Shown here: in pieces, positions 49,163 to 57,155 of the stretch
How positions within the stretch are numbered: position 1 is the first letter of the stretch
Layout: each line of letters begins with the position of its first letter
DNA from: Rhodospirillales bacterium
GTDB taxonomy: Bacteria > Pseudomonadota > Alphaproteobacteria > Rhodospirillales > Shumkoniaceae
DNA length: 64,000 nucleotides
Reading direction: 5' to 3'
Assembly (NCBI GenBank): GCA_016776725.1
Contig: JADHSV010000004.1
Coordinates: 25,127 to 89,126, forward strand
Position numbers and translations under genes: made by a program
The notes under the pieces: generated by a model
Database searches by the model: none
Told to the model about the DNA's origin: nothing
The model's input: only the letters and a program-made list of their open reading frames with translations

Positions 49163-50010
49163 CCGAATTGGGAAAGCGTTCGTTCAACCGAGCCCACGTA
49201 AGAACCGCCAAACAGGCGAACGTGGACCAAAAGCGGATAAAGATTATAAAGGTCGCGCCGTTCCTCGAAAAACCCTGCGCGCAGGGGTCGAAATTCATTG
49301 TAGCGCGAAAAGAAAGCCTGACCGAAGGTTCCGAACAGCGTGCTGAACGCCAGCTCGATTTCCGGGTCGCCGAAATAGACGGCGGGGTCGATGAAACCGG
49401 CGATACGCCCGTTATTGCACAACACGTTGCCGGTCCACATGTCGCCGTGCAGCAGCGATGGAAACTCGGGCTCTTCGATCCAGCGCTCCAGTTTTCCGGC
49501 CAAAACCTCGATGCGATCCATCAGGCCGCCCGACATCCGGCCCGCATTCAGGGCTTCCCGGCCCATGTAAAGCAGCCGGTGTTGGGCGAAGAAGTCCCGC
49601 CAGCGGCCGGTTTCCGGGTTGGGCTGATGCAGGCCGCCGATCAGGGTGTCTAAATCGAACCCGAAAGCGTCACCGCGCACGTTATGCAAATCGGCCAACA
49701 ATTCGGCGGCGTGCTCTTGGGCCGCCCCGTTGATGCCGCCCGCCGTGGCGATGAATTGCATTAATAAAAGCGTATCTTCGGCATGCAGAACGTCGGGCAC
49801 GGGCAGGTTGCTCAACCGCGCCAGGCTTTTCAGCATCATGCCTTCGATGGCCAGCCCGCTGCCGTTTTGGCCGGTTTTGGCGACAAGACGTTGGCCGTTG
49901 GCCAAATCGACCCGGTAAACGTCGCCCACGCAACCGCCGCTCAGGGGCGCGATGCGTTCGGCCGGAATGCCGGTGATGTCGCGGATGGCGGTTTCGAGGC
50001 CTATGTTCAC
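49156..50010 (-). CDS. Fructosamine kinase family protein, copy 2
   Basis: A 284-residue FN3K-type kinase, paralogous to the next gene. Shared blocks include GGCVGDVYRVDLANGQRLVAK, LPVPDVLHA, the HGDMWTGNVLCNNGRIAGF loop with its following DPAVYFGDPEIELAFS, and a common C-terminus LLVHVRLFGGSYV. The duplication looks old: many positions differ outside these motifs. Its start overlaps LMW-PTP by 4 bp, so PTP-FN3K-FN3K-HAD form one overlapping operon. Confidence 0.88.
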   Translation of the reverse strand: MNIGLETAIRDITGIPAERIAPLSGGCVGDVYRVDLANGQRLVAKTGQNGSGLAIEGMMLKSLARLSNLPVPDVLHAEDTLLLMQFIATAGGINGAAQEHAAELLADLHNVRGDAFGFDLDTLIGGLHQPNPETGRWRDFFAQHRLLYMGREALNAGRMSGGLMDRIEVLAGKLERWIEEPEFPSLLHGDMWTGNVLCNNGRIAGFIDPAVYFGDPEIELAFSTLFGTFGQAFFSRYNEFRPLRAGFFEERRDLYNLYPLLVHVRLFGGSYVGSVERTLSQFGC

Positions 50011-50480
50011 AGGTGCTTTTCCCGGATGTCGGCCAGCAGCCCCTTCGACGCCTCCTCAATCAGGTCGACCACCAGATCGAAGCCTGCGGGGCCGCCGTAA
50101 TAGGGGTCGGGAACCTCGCGCCTGCCGGTTTGCGGGGCGAATTCCAAAAAGCGGAACAGTTTGTTTTCCATGCCGGGCGGGCAGATTTTCGACAGGTTCG
50201 CCTTGTTCTCCTGATCCATGGCGATGACGTAATCGAAGCGCTCGAAATCGGCCGAAACGGCCTGACGGGCGCGCAGATCGCTCAAATCGACGCCGCGCTT
50301 TCGCGCCGTAACGGTCATGCGCTTATCGGGCGCCTGACCCACATGCCAGGCCCCGGTTCCCGCCGAGTCGCAACTGACCTCGCCGTCCAATCCTTCGCTT
50401 TTGACCAGCGCACGAAACACCCCCTCGGCGGTCGGCGAGCGGCAGATGTTCCCCAAACAAACGAACACGACCTTAACCAA
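50007..50480 (-). CDS. Low-molecular-weight protein-tyrosine-phosphatase family
   Basis: A 157-residue cysteine phosphatase. The P-loop is VCLGNICRSPTAEG with nucleophile Cys8 and Arg14; the general-acid aspartate is in the VPDPYYGG loop. Members dephosphorylate tyrosine- or arginine-phosphate, and some act on protein-bound ribulosamine-5-phosphates. The latter is attractive here because two FN3K homologues follow immediately. It is the operon's first gene, divergent from the sirtuin gene. Confidence 0.92.
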   Translation of the reverse strand: MVKVVFVCLGNICRSPTAEGVFRALVKSEGLDGEVSCDSAGTGAWHVGQAPDKRMTVTARKRGVDLSDLRARQAVSADFERFDYVIAMDQENKANLSKICPPGMENKLFRFLEFAPQTGRREVPDPYYGGPAGFDLVVDLIEEASKGLLADIREKHL

Positions 50481-50556
50481 AACATTCCTCCATCGAATTA
50501 GGCCGGTGCATTATCATGGCCTGACTGAGCGGGTTCAACCCAAGAGGCGCAAGAAT

Positions 50557-51288
50557 ATGTCGGCGGAGACGAACAACGCGATTGTCGTTCTGACGGGGGC
50601 GGGCATTTCCAAGGAATCGGGTCTCGATACCTTCCGCGACGCGGACGGCATCTGGGCCAAGGTCCGGCTGGAGGAAGTCGCCACGCCCGAAGCCTTCGCC
50701 CGCGACCCCGAGGGCGTGCACGAGTTCTACAATTCGCGGCGGCGCAAACTGCGCGAAGGCGATGTCAGGCCGAACGCGGCCCACGCGGCGCTGGCGCGGC
50801 TGGAAGCCGAATGGCCGGGAAGCGTGCTGATCGTCACCCAGAACGTGGATAACCTGCACGAACGCGCGGGCTCCAAAAACCTCATCCACATGCACGGCGA
50901 ACACGTGAAAGCGCGCTGCGCCCATTGCGGCGTAACCCTCGTTTGGGAATGCGACATGTCGCGGGACGACGTGTGCGCCGACTGCGGCCGGCCCGGCGGC
51001 ATGCGCCCCCACATCGTCTGGTTCGGCGAAATGCCCCTGCAGATGGAACGCATCTTCGCAGCCCTGGAGACCTGCGCGTTGTTCGTCTCCATCGGCACGT
51101 CCGGCAATGTCTACCCAGCGGCAGGCTTCGTTCAGCACGCCCGCTTGTCGACAAACGCCCACACCGTCGAACTCAACCTGGAACCCTCCGAAAGCGCAAC
51201 CCTGTTCGCCGAATCCCACTACGGCCCGGCCACCGAAGTGGTGCCGGGGTATGTGGAGAGGCTGCTGGAGACGGGGCAAGTCAACTAA
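50557..51288 (+). CDS. cobB: NAD-dependent protein deacylase (sirtuin, CobB type)
   Basis: A 243-residue class III sirtuin. It removes acyl groups from lysine using NAD+. Motifs: GAGISKESGLDTFRD (NAD site), TQNVDNLHERAG, the active-site histidine in HMHGEH, two zinc pairs CAHC and CADC, and SIGTSGNVYPAAGF. The Tyr58-x-x-Arg61 motif (FYNSRRRKL) is that of desuccinylases such as SIRT5 and E. coli CobB, so desuccinylation is predicted besides deacetylation. ATG 50557 is chosen from the AGAGG upstream and family starts. Divergent from the LMW-PTP gene. Confidence 0.94.
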   Translation: MSAETNNAIVVLTGAGISKESGLDTFRDADGIWAKVRLEEVATPEAFARDPEGVHEFYNSRRRKLREGDVRPNAAHAALARLEAEWPGSVLIVTQNVDNLHERAGSKNLIHMHGEHVKARCAHCGVTLVWECDMSRDDVCADCGRPGGMRPHIVWFGEMPLQMERIFAALETCALFVSIGTSGNVYPAAGFVQHARLSTNAHTVELNLEPSESATLFAESHYGPATEVVPGYVERLLETGQVN

Positions 51289-51310
51289 GATCAAGGCGTT
51301 GATCTTAGTT
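51283..51310. repeat. Perfect 12-bp inverted repeat over the cobB stop codon
   Basis: AACTAAGATCAA / TTGATCTTAGTT separated by GGCG, with the cobB TAA inside the left arm. No T-run follows, so it is not a standard terminator; it could stabilise the mRNA end or be a protein-binding site. Confidence 0.75.
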
Positions 51311-51334
51311 GTGGTTCGGCTCATCGTGCTTTAA

Positions 51335-51451
51335 AAAACCGGGGACAGTATACCATTTTTACGTCTCGACCTTATTGGTCTGCGCGACAGTCCGGTCGTT
51401 CGTGGCAAAGTCACGAAAAAATTTGATAAATGGTATACTGTCCCCGGTTTT
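51335..51451. mobile_element. 117-bp miniature element with 24-bp perfect inverted repeats (GGGGACAG family)
   Basis: Arms 51335-51358 and 51428-51451 are exact reverse complements and share the AAACCGGGGACAGTATAC core with the 12574-12632 palindrome. The 69-bp interior differs and encodes nothing. No target-site duplication is obvious. It sits between the cobB and argG 3' ends (convergent), a typical place for REP/MITE-like insertions. The rest of 51311-51545 has no gene. Confidence 0.8.
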
Positions 51452-51545
51452 CCGGTTTTCGTATTCGGGCTAAATATGCACAGGAAAAGGGCGCGGAAAA
51501 TAACTTCCCGCGCCCTTCGTCATTTCTATGTCGTCGCAGGCGTTC

Positions 51546-52754
51546 TCAGCCGCCGACGGCTTTACGCAAGCGAAGGCGAAGGGCGTTCAGCCTGATAAAG
51601 CCCGTCGCATCCGTCTGGTCATAGACGGTGTCGGCTTCGAAGGTGGCGATTTCTTCGGAATAGAGGCTGTTGGGGGACTTGCGGCCGACCACCGTGGCGT
51701 TGCCCTTATAGAGCTTCATGCGGGTGGTGCCGGTGACCAGTTTTTGGCTTTGGTCGATGGCGGCCTGCAGCATTTCGCGTTCGGGGGCGAACCAGAAACC
51801 GTTGTAGACCATTTCGGCGTACTTGGGCATCAGCTCGTCCTTGAGGTGCTGGGCGGCGCGGTCGAGGACCAGGCTTTCGACGCCGCGCCGGGCATTGAAC
51901 AGAATGGTTCCGCCGGGCGTTTCGTAAACGCCGCGCGACTTCATGCCGACGAAGCGGTTTTCCACGATGTCCATGCGGCCGATGCCGTTGTCCCCGCCCA
52001 GTTCGTTGAGCCTGGTCAGCAGCGTGGCCGGGCTCATCTTCACGCCGTCGATGGCCACGGGATCGCCCTCAACGAAGTCGATCTCAACATACGTGGGTTT
52101 GTCGGGCGCGGCTTCGGGCGAGACCGAACGGGTGTAGATGTATTCCTCGGCTTCCTGCCACGGGTCTTCCAGCGCCTTGCCCTCGCACGAAATGTGCAGA
52201 AGGTTGGCGTCCGCCGAATAGGGGGCTTCGCCGCGCTTGTCCAAGGGAATGGGAATCTGGTGCTTCTCGGCGTACTCAATGAGTTTGGTGCGGGAATTCA
52301 AATCCCATTCGCGCCACGGGGCGATGATCTTGATGTCGGGCTTGAGCGCATAATAGCCCAGCTCGAAACGCACCTGATCGTTACCCTTGCCGGTGGCCCC
52401 GTGGGAGACGGCGTCGGCGCCCACTTCCTCGGCGATTTCGATCTGGCGCTTGGAAATCAGCGGCCGGGCGATGGAGGTGCCCAAAAGGTACGTGCCTTCG
52501 TAAATGGCGTTGGCGCGGAACATGGGAAACACGAAGTCGCGCACGAACTCCTCGCGCAGATCCTCGACATAGATTTCCTTGATGCCCATCATCTCGGCTT
52601 TGGCCCGCGCGGGCTCGACTTCTTCGCCCTGACCGATGTCGGCGGTGAAGGTGACCACTTCGCAGTTATATTCGTCCTGCAGCCAACGCAGGATAACGGA
52701 TGTGTCCAACCCGCCCGAGTAAGCGAGAACGACCTTTTTGACTTCGCCTTTCAT
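51546..52754 (-). CDS. argG: Argininosuccinate synthase
   Basis: A 402-residue enzyme joining citrulline and aspartate in arginine biosynthesis. The ATP P-loop is [12 protein letters not shown] near the N-terminus, with [38 protein letters not shown], and [16 protein letters not shown] C-terminus. Length and motifs are normal. A long open frame on the other strand over argG and rlmN is a GC artefact. rlmN lies 75 bp upstream on the same strand. Confidence 0.97.
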   Translation of the reverse strand: MKGEVKKVVLAYSGGLDTSVILRWLQDEYNCEVVTFTADIGQGEEVEPARAKAEMMGIKEIYVEDLREEFVRDFVFPMFRANAIYEGTYLLGTSIARPLISKRQIEIAEEVGADAVSHGATGKGNDQVRFELGYYALKPDIKIIAPWREWDLNSRTKLIEYAEKHQIPIPLDKRGEAPYSADANLLHISCEGKALEDPWQEAEEYIYTRSVSPEAAPDKPTYVEIDFVEGDPVAIDGVKMSPATLLTRLNELGGDNGIGRMDIVENRFVGMKSRGVYETPGGTILFNARRGVESLVLDRAAQHLKDELMPKYAEMVYNGFWFAPEREMLQAAIDQSQKLVTGTTRMKLYKGNATVVGRKSPNSLYSEEIATFEADTVYDQTDATGFIRLNALRLRLRKAVGG

Positions 52755-52829
52755 GGATACGCGCCTTTACGTGTTTGGGTTCGCCTAAAATTGCGGGCGC
52801 AGTATAGGCATTTCGCGGGCGTGGGCAAG

Positions 52830-53942
52830 CTAGTGGTTGTCTTCAACGCCCTCGGCGATCCGAGCCTTGTGGCGGCTGAGGCGCTCGCGCTCGGTGGCCG
52901 AACGCAACTGGCCGCACGCCGCCATGATGTCGCGCCCGCGAGGTTGCCGGATGGGGGCCGAATATCCGGCATCGTTCAGGATGCCCGAGAACCGCCGCAT
53001 GGCCTGCGGCGTCGAACATTCGTAAATCGCCCCGGGCCACGGATTAAACGGGATCAGGTTAAACTTGGCCGGAATGCCGCGCACCAGTTTGGCCAGCGCA
53101 CGGGCATCTGCGGGCGAATCGTTGATGTCCTTGAGCATGACGTATTCGAACGTGATGCGCCGGGCGTTGTCGGCACCCGGATACTCGCGGCACGCCGCCA
53201 GCAGTTCTTTCAGGGGGTATTTGCGATTAATCGGCATGATCTCGTTGCGCAACTCGTCGGTCACGGCGTGCAGGCTAATGGCCAGCTTGACGCCCAATTC
53301 CTCGCCGCAGCGGCGAATCAGCGGCACCACGCCCGAGGTGGACAGCGTGATCTTGCGCTTCGAAATGGCGATGCCTTCGCCGTCCATGATGATGTGCAGG
53401 GCCTTGGCCACCTCGTCGTAATTCATGAGCGGCTCGCCCATGCCCATGACGACGATGTTGGACAGCAGCCGATCACCCGCCGGCGCCGGCCATTCGCCGT
53501 ACGAGTCGCGGGCCACCATCACCTGGCCGACGATCTCGGCGGCGCTCAGGTTGCGCACGAACAGCTGCGTGCCGGTGTGGCAGAACTTGCACGTCAGCGT
53601 ACATCCCACCTGCGAGGAAACGCACAGCGCGCCGCGGTCATCCTCGGGGATGAACACGCACTCGGCCTCGTGGCCCTGATCAAACTTGAGCAGCCACTTG
53701 CGCGATTTATCCTCGCTGCGCAGCTCGGTGGTGACGCCGGGGCGCTCCAGCGAACACGTTTCGGCCAGCCGGATGCGGAAGTCCTTGGCCAGGGTCGTCA
53801 TGCGCGAAAAATCGGTCTCGCCCCGGAAATAGATCCAGTGCCAAAGCTGCTTGGCGCGAAAGGGCTTTTCGCCCATTTGCGTCAAAAAGGCGGCCAGTTC
53901 GTCGCGCGACAGCCCGATCAGGTTTGTCTTTGCAGTGCTCAT
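52830..53942 (-). CDS. rlmN: 23S rRNA A2503 / tRNA A37 C2-methyltransferase (radical SAM)
   Basis: A 370-residue radical SAM enzyme. The cluster motif CTLTCKFC (CxxxCxxC) is present in [15 protein letters not shown]; the methyl-carrying and resolving cysteines fall in CGQL near the C-terminus and EC in the ECVF/YECS stretches. [14 protein letters not shown] and [11 protein letters not shown] are RlmN hallmarks; resistance enzyme Cfr is an alternative but less likely from context. ATG 53942 is chosen from family starts ([13 protein letters not shown]). The leader carries a hairpin (53961-53980). Confidence 0.95.
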   Translation of the reverse strand: MSTAKTNLIGLSRDELAAFLTQMGEKPFRAKQLWHWIYFRGETDFSRMTTLAKDFRIRLAETCSLERPGVTTELRSEDKSRKWLLKFDQGHEAECVFIPEDDRGALCVSSQVGCTLTCKFCHTGTQLFVRNLSAAEIVGQVMVARDSYGEWPAPAGDRLLSNIVVMGMGEPLMNYDEVAKALHIIMDGEGIAISKRKITLSTSGVVPLIRRCGEELGVKLAISLHAVTDELRNEIMPINRKYPLKELLAACREYPGADNARRITFEYVMLKDINDSPADARALAKLVRGIPAKFNLIPFNPWPGAIYECSTPQAMRRFSGILNDAGYSAPIRQPRGRDIMAACGQLRSATERERLSRHKARIAEGVEDNH

Positions 53943-53960
53943 GAGGGGAGAGATATAGCG

Positions 53961-53980
53961 CCTTGGCGTCCGCGCCAAGG
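53961..53980 (-). other. Hairpin in the rlmN leader
   Basis: Perfect 8-bp stem CCTTGGCG/CGCCAAGG with loop TCCG, ending 18 nt upstream of the rlmN start. Could be a terminator remnant of the upstream FecR transcript or a leader structure; no T-run. Confidence 0.4.
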
Positions 53981-54320
53981 GTGTTTGCTTCAATTGCGGG
54001 GAAAAAAGATGGCCGGATCGCTTGAGAAATGACTTTCTCGGGGGGGGCACCGCGACCCGGCCGGAGGCTTTCACAGGGAGGAGAATGAAAAAACAAAGCT
54101 TCTAATGAATGTCCAATCCAACTTGCCGATAATCGGCGTTCCATCCATGCCCAATACGAAGCAAACCCCGTGCCAAACGCCCGTTTGGCGGACTTCCGGG
54201 ATTTGTTGGTGCGTTTGCACAAGGGCGCGAAGCGCGCCGGGGCGCAGAGAGGCAGAATGCAAAGCGCAATGCGCCACATTCGCATTTATGGAAAGAAGCG
54301 TTCGCCTTTTTGGCGTGCGC
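53981..54320 (+). pseudogene. Gene-less stretch with a possible frameshifted small ORF
   Basis: Between rlmN and the FecR gene no intact gene is convincing. On the plus strand a strong Shine-Dalgarno (GGGAGGAG) precedes ATG 54085, but that frame stops after six codons. If one A of the A6 run after the ATG is dropped, the frame reads on through SIHAQYEANPVPNARLADF (from about 54140) and LLVRLHKGAKRAG into the FecR antisense. This may be a decayed or slippage-translated gene, or chance. Confidence 0.25.
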
Positions 54321-55271
54321 TCAGTGCCCGTCGTCGCCGCCATCGTCGCCGTGGTCGTCGCCGTGGTCATCGCCGTGGTCGTCGTCGTGGTCGTCGGGAT
54401 GATCGTCCTCGGGATGGTCGTCTCCACCATTGCCCCCGCCGGGGTCGGGGCCGGAGCCGAAGCCGGGGCTGGGACCAGAGCCGGGGGCGGGACCGGGGAC
54501 GGTTGGATAGTACGTCCACCCGTCGTCGTGGTGGCCATCGTCGTCGCGGTCGCGGTCGCCATCGATGTCGATGTCACCCTCGTCGCCGCTGCCGCGGTCT
54601 TCTATATCTTCTCCCCTGCCCGGATCGTCTCCCCTGGCCGGAGAGCTGCCCGCCTCCGGCGTATTGGGAGGATTGGACGTGCCGGCTGCGACCGGGCTGA
54701 CGGATCCTGCCGACGATACCGATGTGCTCTGGGCGGGACCGACGGTGGCCTGTTCGCTTCCATCCGAGTTGGAGACTGAGAATCGGCCGGAGAAGACATT
54801 GACTGCCGTCGATCCATCAAGCGCAACGGTGATCAGGGCATCGCTGCCGCGAATGCCGATGGTTGCCGTCGGCGTGACGATGCTGACGTTGTCGTCGATC
54901 ATATTTCCGGAGACGAAACGCAGTATTCCCACCGTCAGGTTAAACACCGACGTGCCTTGCTTGGTTTTCGGGTCATAAACGAAGGTGTCGACCACCAGGT
55001 TGGCCCCGGCGCCGAGGGTAAGAAGCGTCTTGTCGAGGAATTCGACGAGCATCGCCGAGCCCTGGCCGGTCTCCAGCAACTCGTTGTGAACCACGGGAAA
55101 GCGCGGAATTTTCTCCTCGCGCTGGGCGCCGGGCGGGGTTCCGAAGGCGTCTGCCTTCACCTGCTTTACAAGGCCGATCAATTCGGCTTCGGCTGGCTCA
55201 GGGGCAAGGGCGAGCGCCATCCCGGTAATGACCAGGGCGGCGTAAAGATATCGAAGATAGGTCAATTTCAC
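54321..55271 (-). CDS. Exported FecR-domain protein with Asp/His-rich repeat tail
   Basis: A 316-residue secreted or periplasmic protein. Signal peptide: AALVITGMALALAPEPAEA. The FecR domain spans about residues 35-165 (LLETGQGSAMLVEFLDKTLLTLGAGANLVVDTF, TVGILRFVSG, SIVTPTATIGIRGSDA). A low-complexity Pro/Gly/Asp linker and a C-terminal tail rich in DDHGDDHGDDHGDD repeats follow, suitable for binding divalent metals. No FecI sigma factor or TonB receptor is adjacent, so classical FecIR signalling is not indicated. The start is GTG. Divergent from a TPR lipoprotein gene. Confidence 0.85.
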   Translation of the reverse strand: MKLTYLRYLYAALVITGMALALAPEPAEAELIGLVKQVKADAFGTPPGAQREEKIPRFPVVHNELLETGQGSAMLVEFLDKTLLTLGAGANLVVDTFVYDPKTKQGTSVFNLTVGILRFVSGNMIDDNVSIVTPTATIGIRGSDALITVALDGSTAVNVFSGRFSVSNSDGSEQATVGPAQSTSVSSAGSVSPVAAGTSNPPNTPEAGSSPARGDDPGRGEDIEDRGSGDEGDIDIDGDRDRDDDGHHDDGWTYYPTVPGPAPGSGPSPGFGSGPDPGGGNGGDDHPEDDHPDDHDDDHGDDHGDDHGDDGGDDGH

Positions 55272-55404
55272 ATCTCCCTCGCTTCAGGAGGAAACATCCT
55301 TGGGGTAGCGGCTGTTCAGATGCGATGGCGGGTATTTTACTCCTCTGGAGGGGGGATTCCAACCAGCCATGATCGAGCCTGCGTTTTCCCGCGGAACGAA
55401 GCTA

Positions 55405-55433
55405 TTGACGGCGCCCGCGCAGTTGATCAGAAT
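55405..55433 (+). promoter_or_regulatory. Candidate sigma-70 promoter of the TPR lipoprotein gene
   Basis: TTGACG, 17 bp, CAGAAT, 34 nt before the ATG. The Shine-Dalgarno AGGAG (55454-55458) can pair with CTCCT (55445-55449) across a TCAA tetraloop, which could limit translation. Confidence 0.55.
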
Positions 55434-55467
55434 CCTCGCCGGGACTCCTTCAAAGGAGGACGAAATC

Positions 55468-56226
55468 ATGCATTCGCCGAAACTTGTCTGGACACTGGCA
55501 GCCGCGGTCGCCGGGCTGTCCGCCTGCGCCCCGCTGCCGGGGGTGGAATTCATCGAACAGGGCCGGCAAAGTTCCGTTCAGGGCGACTGGGACGGCACTA
55601 TCGCGGCCATCGATCAGGCCCTGCAGGTCGCCGTCGACGACAAGGTCTTCTACTATTCGTATTTCAAACGTTGCGAGGCCCAAATCTGGAAAGGTCAGCT
55701 AAAGCCGGCCATGGACGACTGCAACAAATCCATACGGGTCATGCCCGAAAAATACGGCTACGCTTACGCCGCGCGGGGCAGGATTTTCGCCCTTATGGGC
55801 CAGTACGAGTGGGCGCTTGAGGACTTTGCCGTGGCCGCCCGGCTGAAAAGCGCGCGTTCCGGTCCGGTGAAGGACAGCGCCACGGTGATCGCTTATGGCG
55901 GCAAGGCCCGCGTCCTCGCCACCAGCCCCGAGGACGGTCTCCGGGATGCGGAAAAAAGCATCGAGTTCGCCGAAGCCGCCGTCCGCTTCGAGAAATTTGT
56001 GAAAACACCGGCTCACATGATCCTCAACCGCGACACCCTGGCGGCGGCCTACGCCGAAGCCGGCCGTTTCGACGAAGCCGTCGCCGAGCAGAATAAAACC
56101 ATCGCCATGGTCAGGGAAAATGGCTGGAGTTCTCTCACCTACGACGGCAAGCCGTTGCTGAACATCCTGAACGGCCACCTGAGCGACTTCGAAGCCCAAA
56201 AACCGCTAAGGGGCGGTATTTACTGA
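55468..56226 (+). CDS. TPR-containing lipoprotein
   Basis: A 252-residue protein with a type II signal peptide: hydrophobic LVWTLAAAVAG and lipobox LSAC, so Cys is residue 19 and becomes lipidated. About four tetratricopeptide-like helical pairs follow (QGDWDGTIAAIDQAL, KPAMDDCNKSIRVMPE, GQYEWALEDFAVAARL, AEAGRFDEAVAEQNKTIAMV). It probably mediates protein interactions at the envelope; no enzymatic motif. AAAGGAGG lies before ATG 55468, so longer in-frame starts are rejected. Divergent from the FecR gene, possible functional partner. Confidence 0.88.
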   Translation: MHSPKLVWTLAAAVAGLSACAPLPGVEFIEQGRQSSVQGDWDGTIAAIDQALQVAVDDKVFYYSYFKRCEAQIWKGQLKPAMDDCNKSIRVMPEKYGYAYAARGRIFALMGQYEWALEDFAVAARLKSARSGPVKDSATVIAYGGKARVLATSPEDGLRDAEKSIEFAEAAVRFEKFVKTPAHMILNRDTLAAAYAEAGRFDEAVAEQNKTIAMVRENGWSSLTYDGKPLLNILNGHLSDFEAQKPLRGGIY

Positions 56227-56243
56227 GTGGCAAACACCCGAAG

Positions 56244-56945
56244 CTAATGTGCGGCCCCCGCCACCAGCCGGTAGCCGCCCGGTTCGGTTACGAGGATGCG
56301 GGCGTTCGACGGGTCGGCTTCGATTTTTTGGCGCAGGCGGTAGACGTGGGTTTCCAGGGTGTGGGTGGTGACGCCCGCGTTGTAACCCCACACTTCGTCC
56401 AGCAGCACGTCGCGCCCTATAACCTTGTCGCCGGTACGGTACAGGTATTTGAGGATCGCGGCTTCCTTGTCGGTCAACCTGATCTTTTTATTTTTTTCCT
56501 CGTCGATCAGCATCTTGGCGCTGGGCTGGAAGGTGTAGGGCCCGATGGTGAAAACCGCGTCGTCGCTGCGTTCGTGCTGACGGATGTGGGCGCGCAGGCG
56601 GGCCAGCAGAACCCCCAGGCGGAACGGCTTGGTGATGTAATCGTTGGCGCCCGAATCGAGGCCCAGAATGGTATCGGCATCGGTATCGGCCCCGGTCAGC
56701 ATGATGATCGGCGACTTCACGCCCCCTCGGCGCATAAGGCGGCAGACCTCGCGTCCGTCCATATCGGGCAGGCCCACGTCAAGGATGATGATATCGAAAT
56801 AATCGGTTTTCGTACGCTCAAGGGCTTCACCGGCCGAGGTGAGGCAGGCGGTGCTGAATTCCTCGTGCAGCTGCAACTGCTCGGCCAGCATCTGCAACAG
56901 AACTTCGTCGTCATCCACGATGAGAATGCGCTTGCTGCTGGTCAT
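56244..56945 (-). CDS. OmpR/PhoB-family response regulator
   Basis: A 233-residue two-domain regulator. The receiver (1-120) has the acidic pair in IVDDDEVL, phospho-acceptor Asp in IIILDVGLPDMDG, Thr in IMLTGAD and Lys in YITKPFRLG. The C-terminal winged helix (135-230) includes IRLTDKEAAILKYLYR and GVTTHTLETHVYRLRQKIE. No histidine kinase is adjacent, so it is orphan within the window. The VWGYNAGVTTHTLETH stretch recalls alphaproteobacterial CenR-like regulators; I do not assign the symbol. Confidence 0.93.
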   Translation of the reverse strand: MTSSKRILIVDDDEVLLQMLAEQLQLHEEFSTACLTSAGEALERTKTDYFDIIILDVGLPDMDGREVCRLMRRGGVKSPIIMLTGADTDADTILGLDSGANDYITKPFRLGVLLARLRAHIRQHERSDDAVFTIGPYTFQPSAKMLIDEEKNKKIRLTDKEAAILKYLYRTGDKVIGRDVLLDEVWGYNAGVTTHTLETHVYRLRQKIEADPSNARILVTEPGGYRLVAGAAH

Positions 56946-57155
56946 GCTCTCCCCCTTCGGGCGCTGGTCCGCGTTGCGGGCAACCCCGACCCGATTGACG
57001 CCACGCCTTTATATCACATATCTCCGGCCATATATTTCCGAAAGAACGTGTTGGATTTCAAGGGTCAAACGTTTTCGCCCCATTCGCCGCTTTCCCGGCC
57101 GGGGGTTTGGCGTTATGGTCCCGGCGGATTTTGCGTAATTTGTGAACGAAACCCC

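Noticed and set aside
51528..54032. 834-residue open frame on the plus strand.
   Set aside because: It is exactly antisense to argG and rlmN, both certain genes; open only because of high GC and codon bias.
54170..54700. Arg-rich 176-residue plus-strand ORF as a functional gene.
   Set aside because: Most of it is antisense to the Asp/His-rich tail of the FecR protein, which explains the Arg richness; only the first part could be a gene, kept as a low-confidence note.
56247..57155. RibA extended by 303 residues at its N-terminus.
   Set aside because: The extension is antisense to the response regulator and reads as low-quality sequence; a proper RibA start is at 57156.
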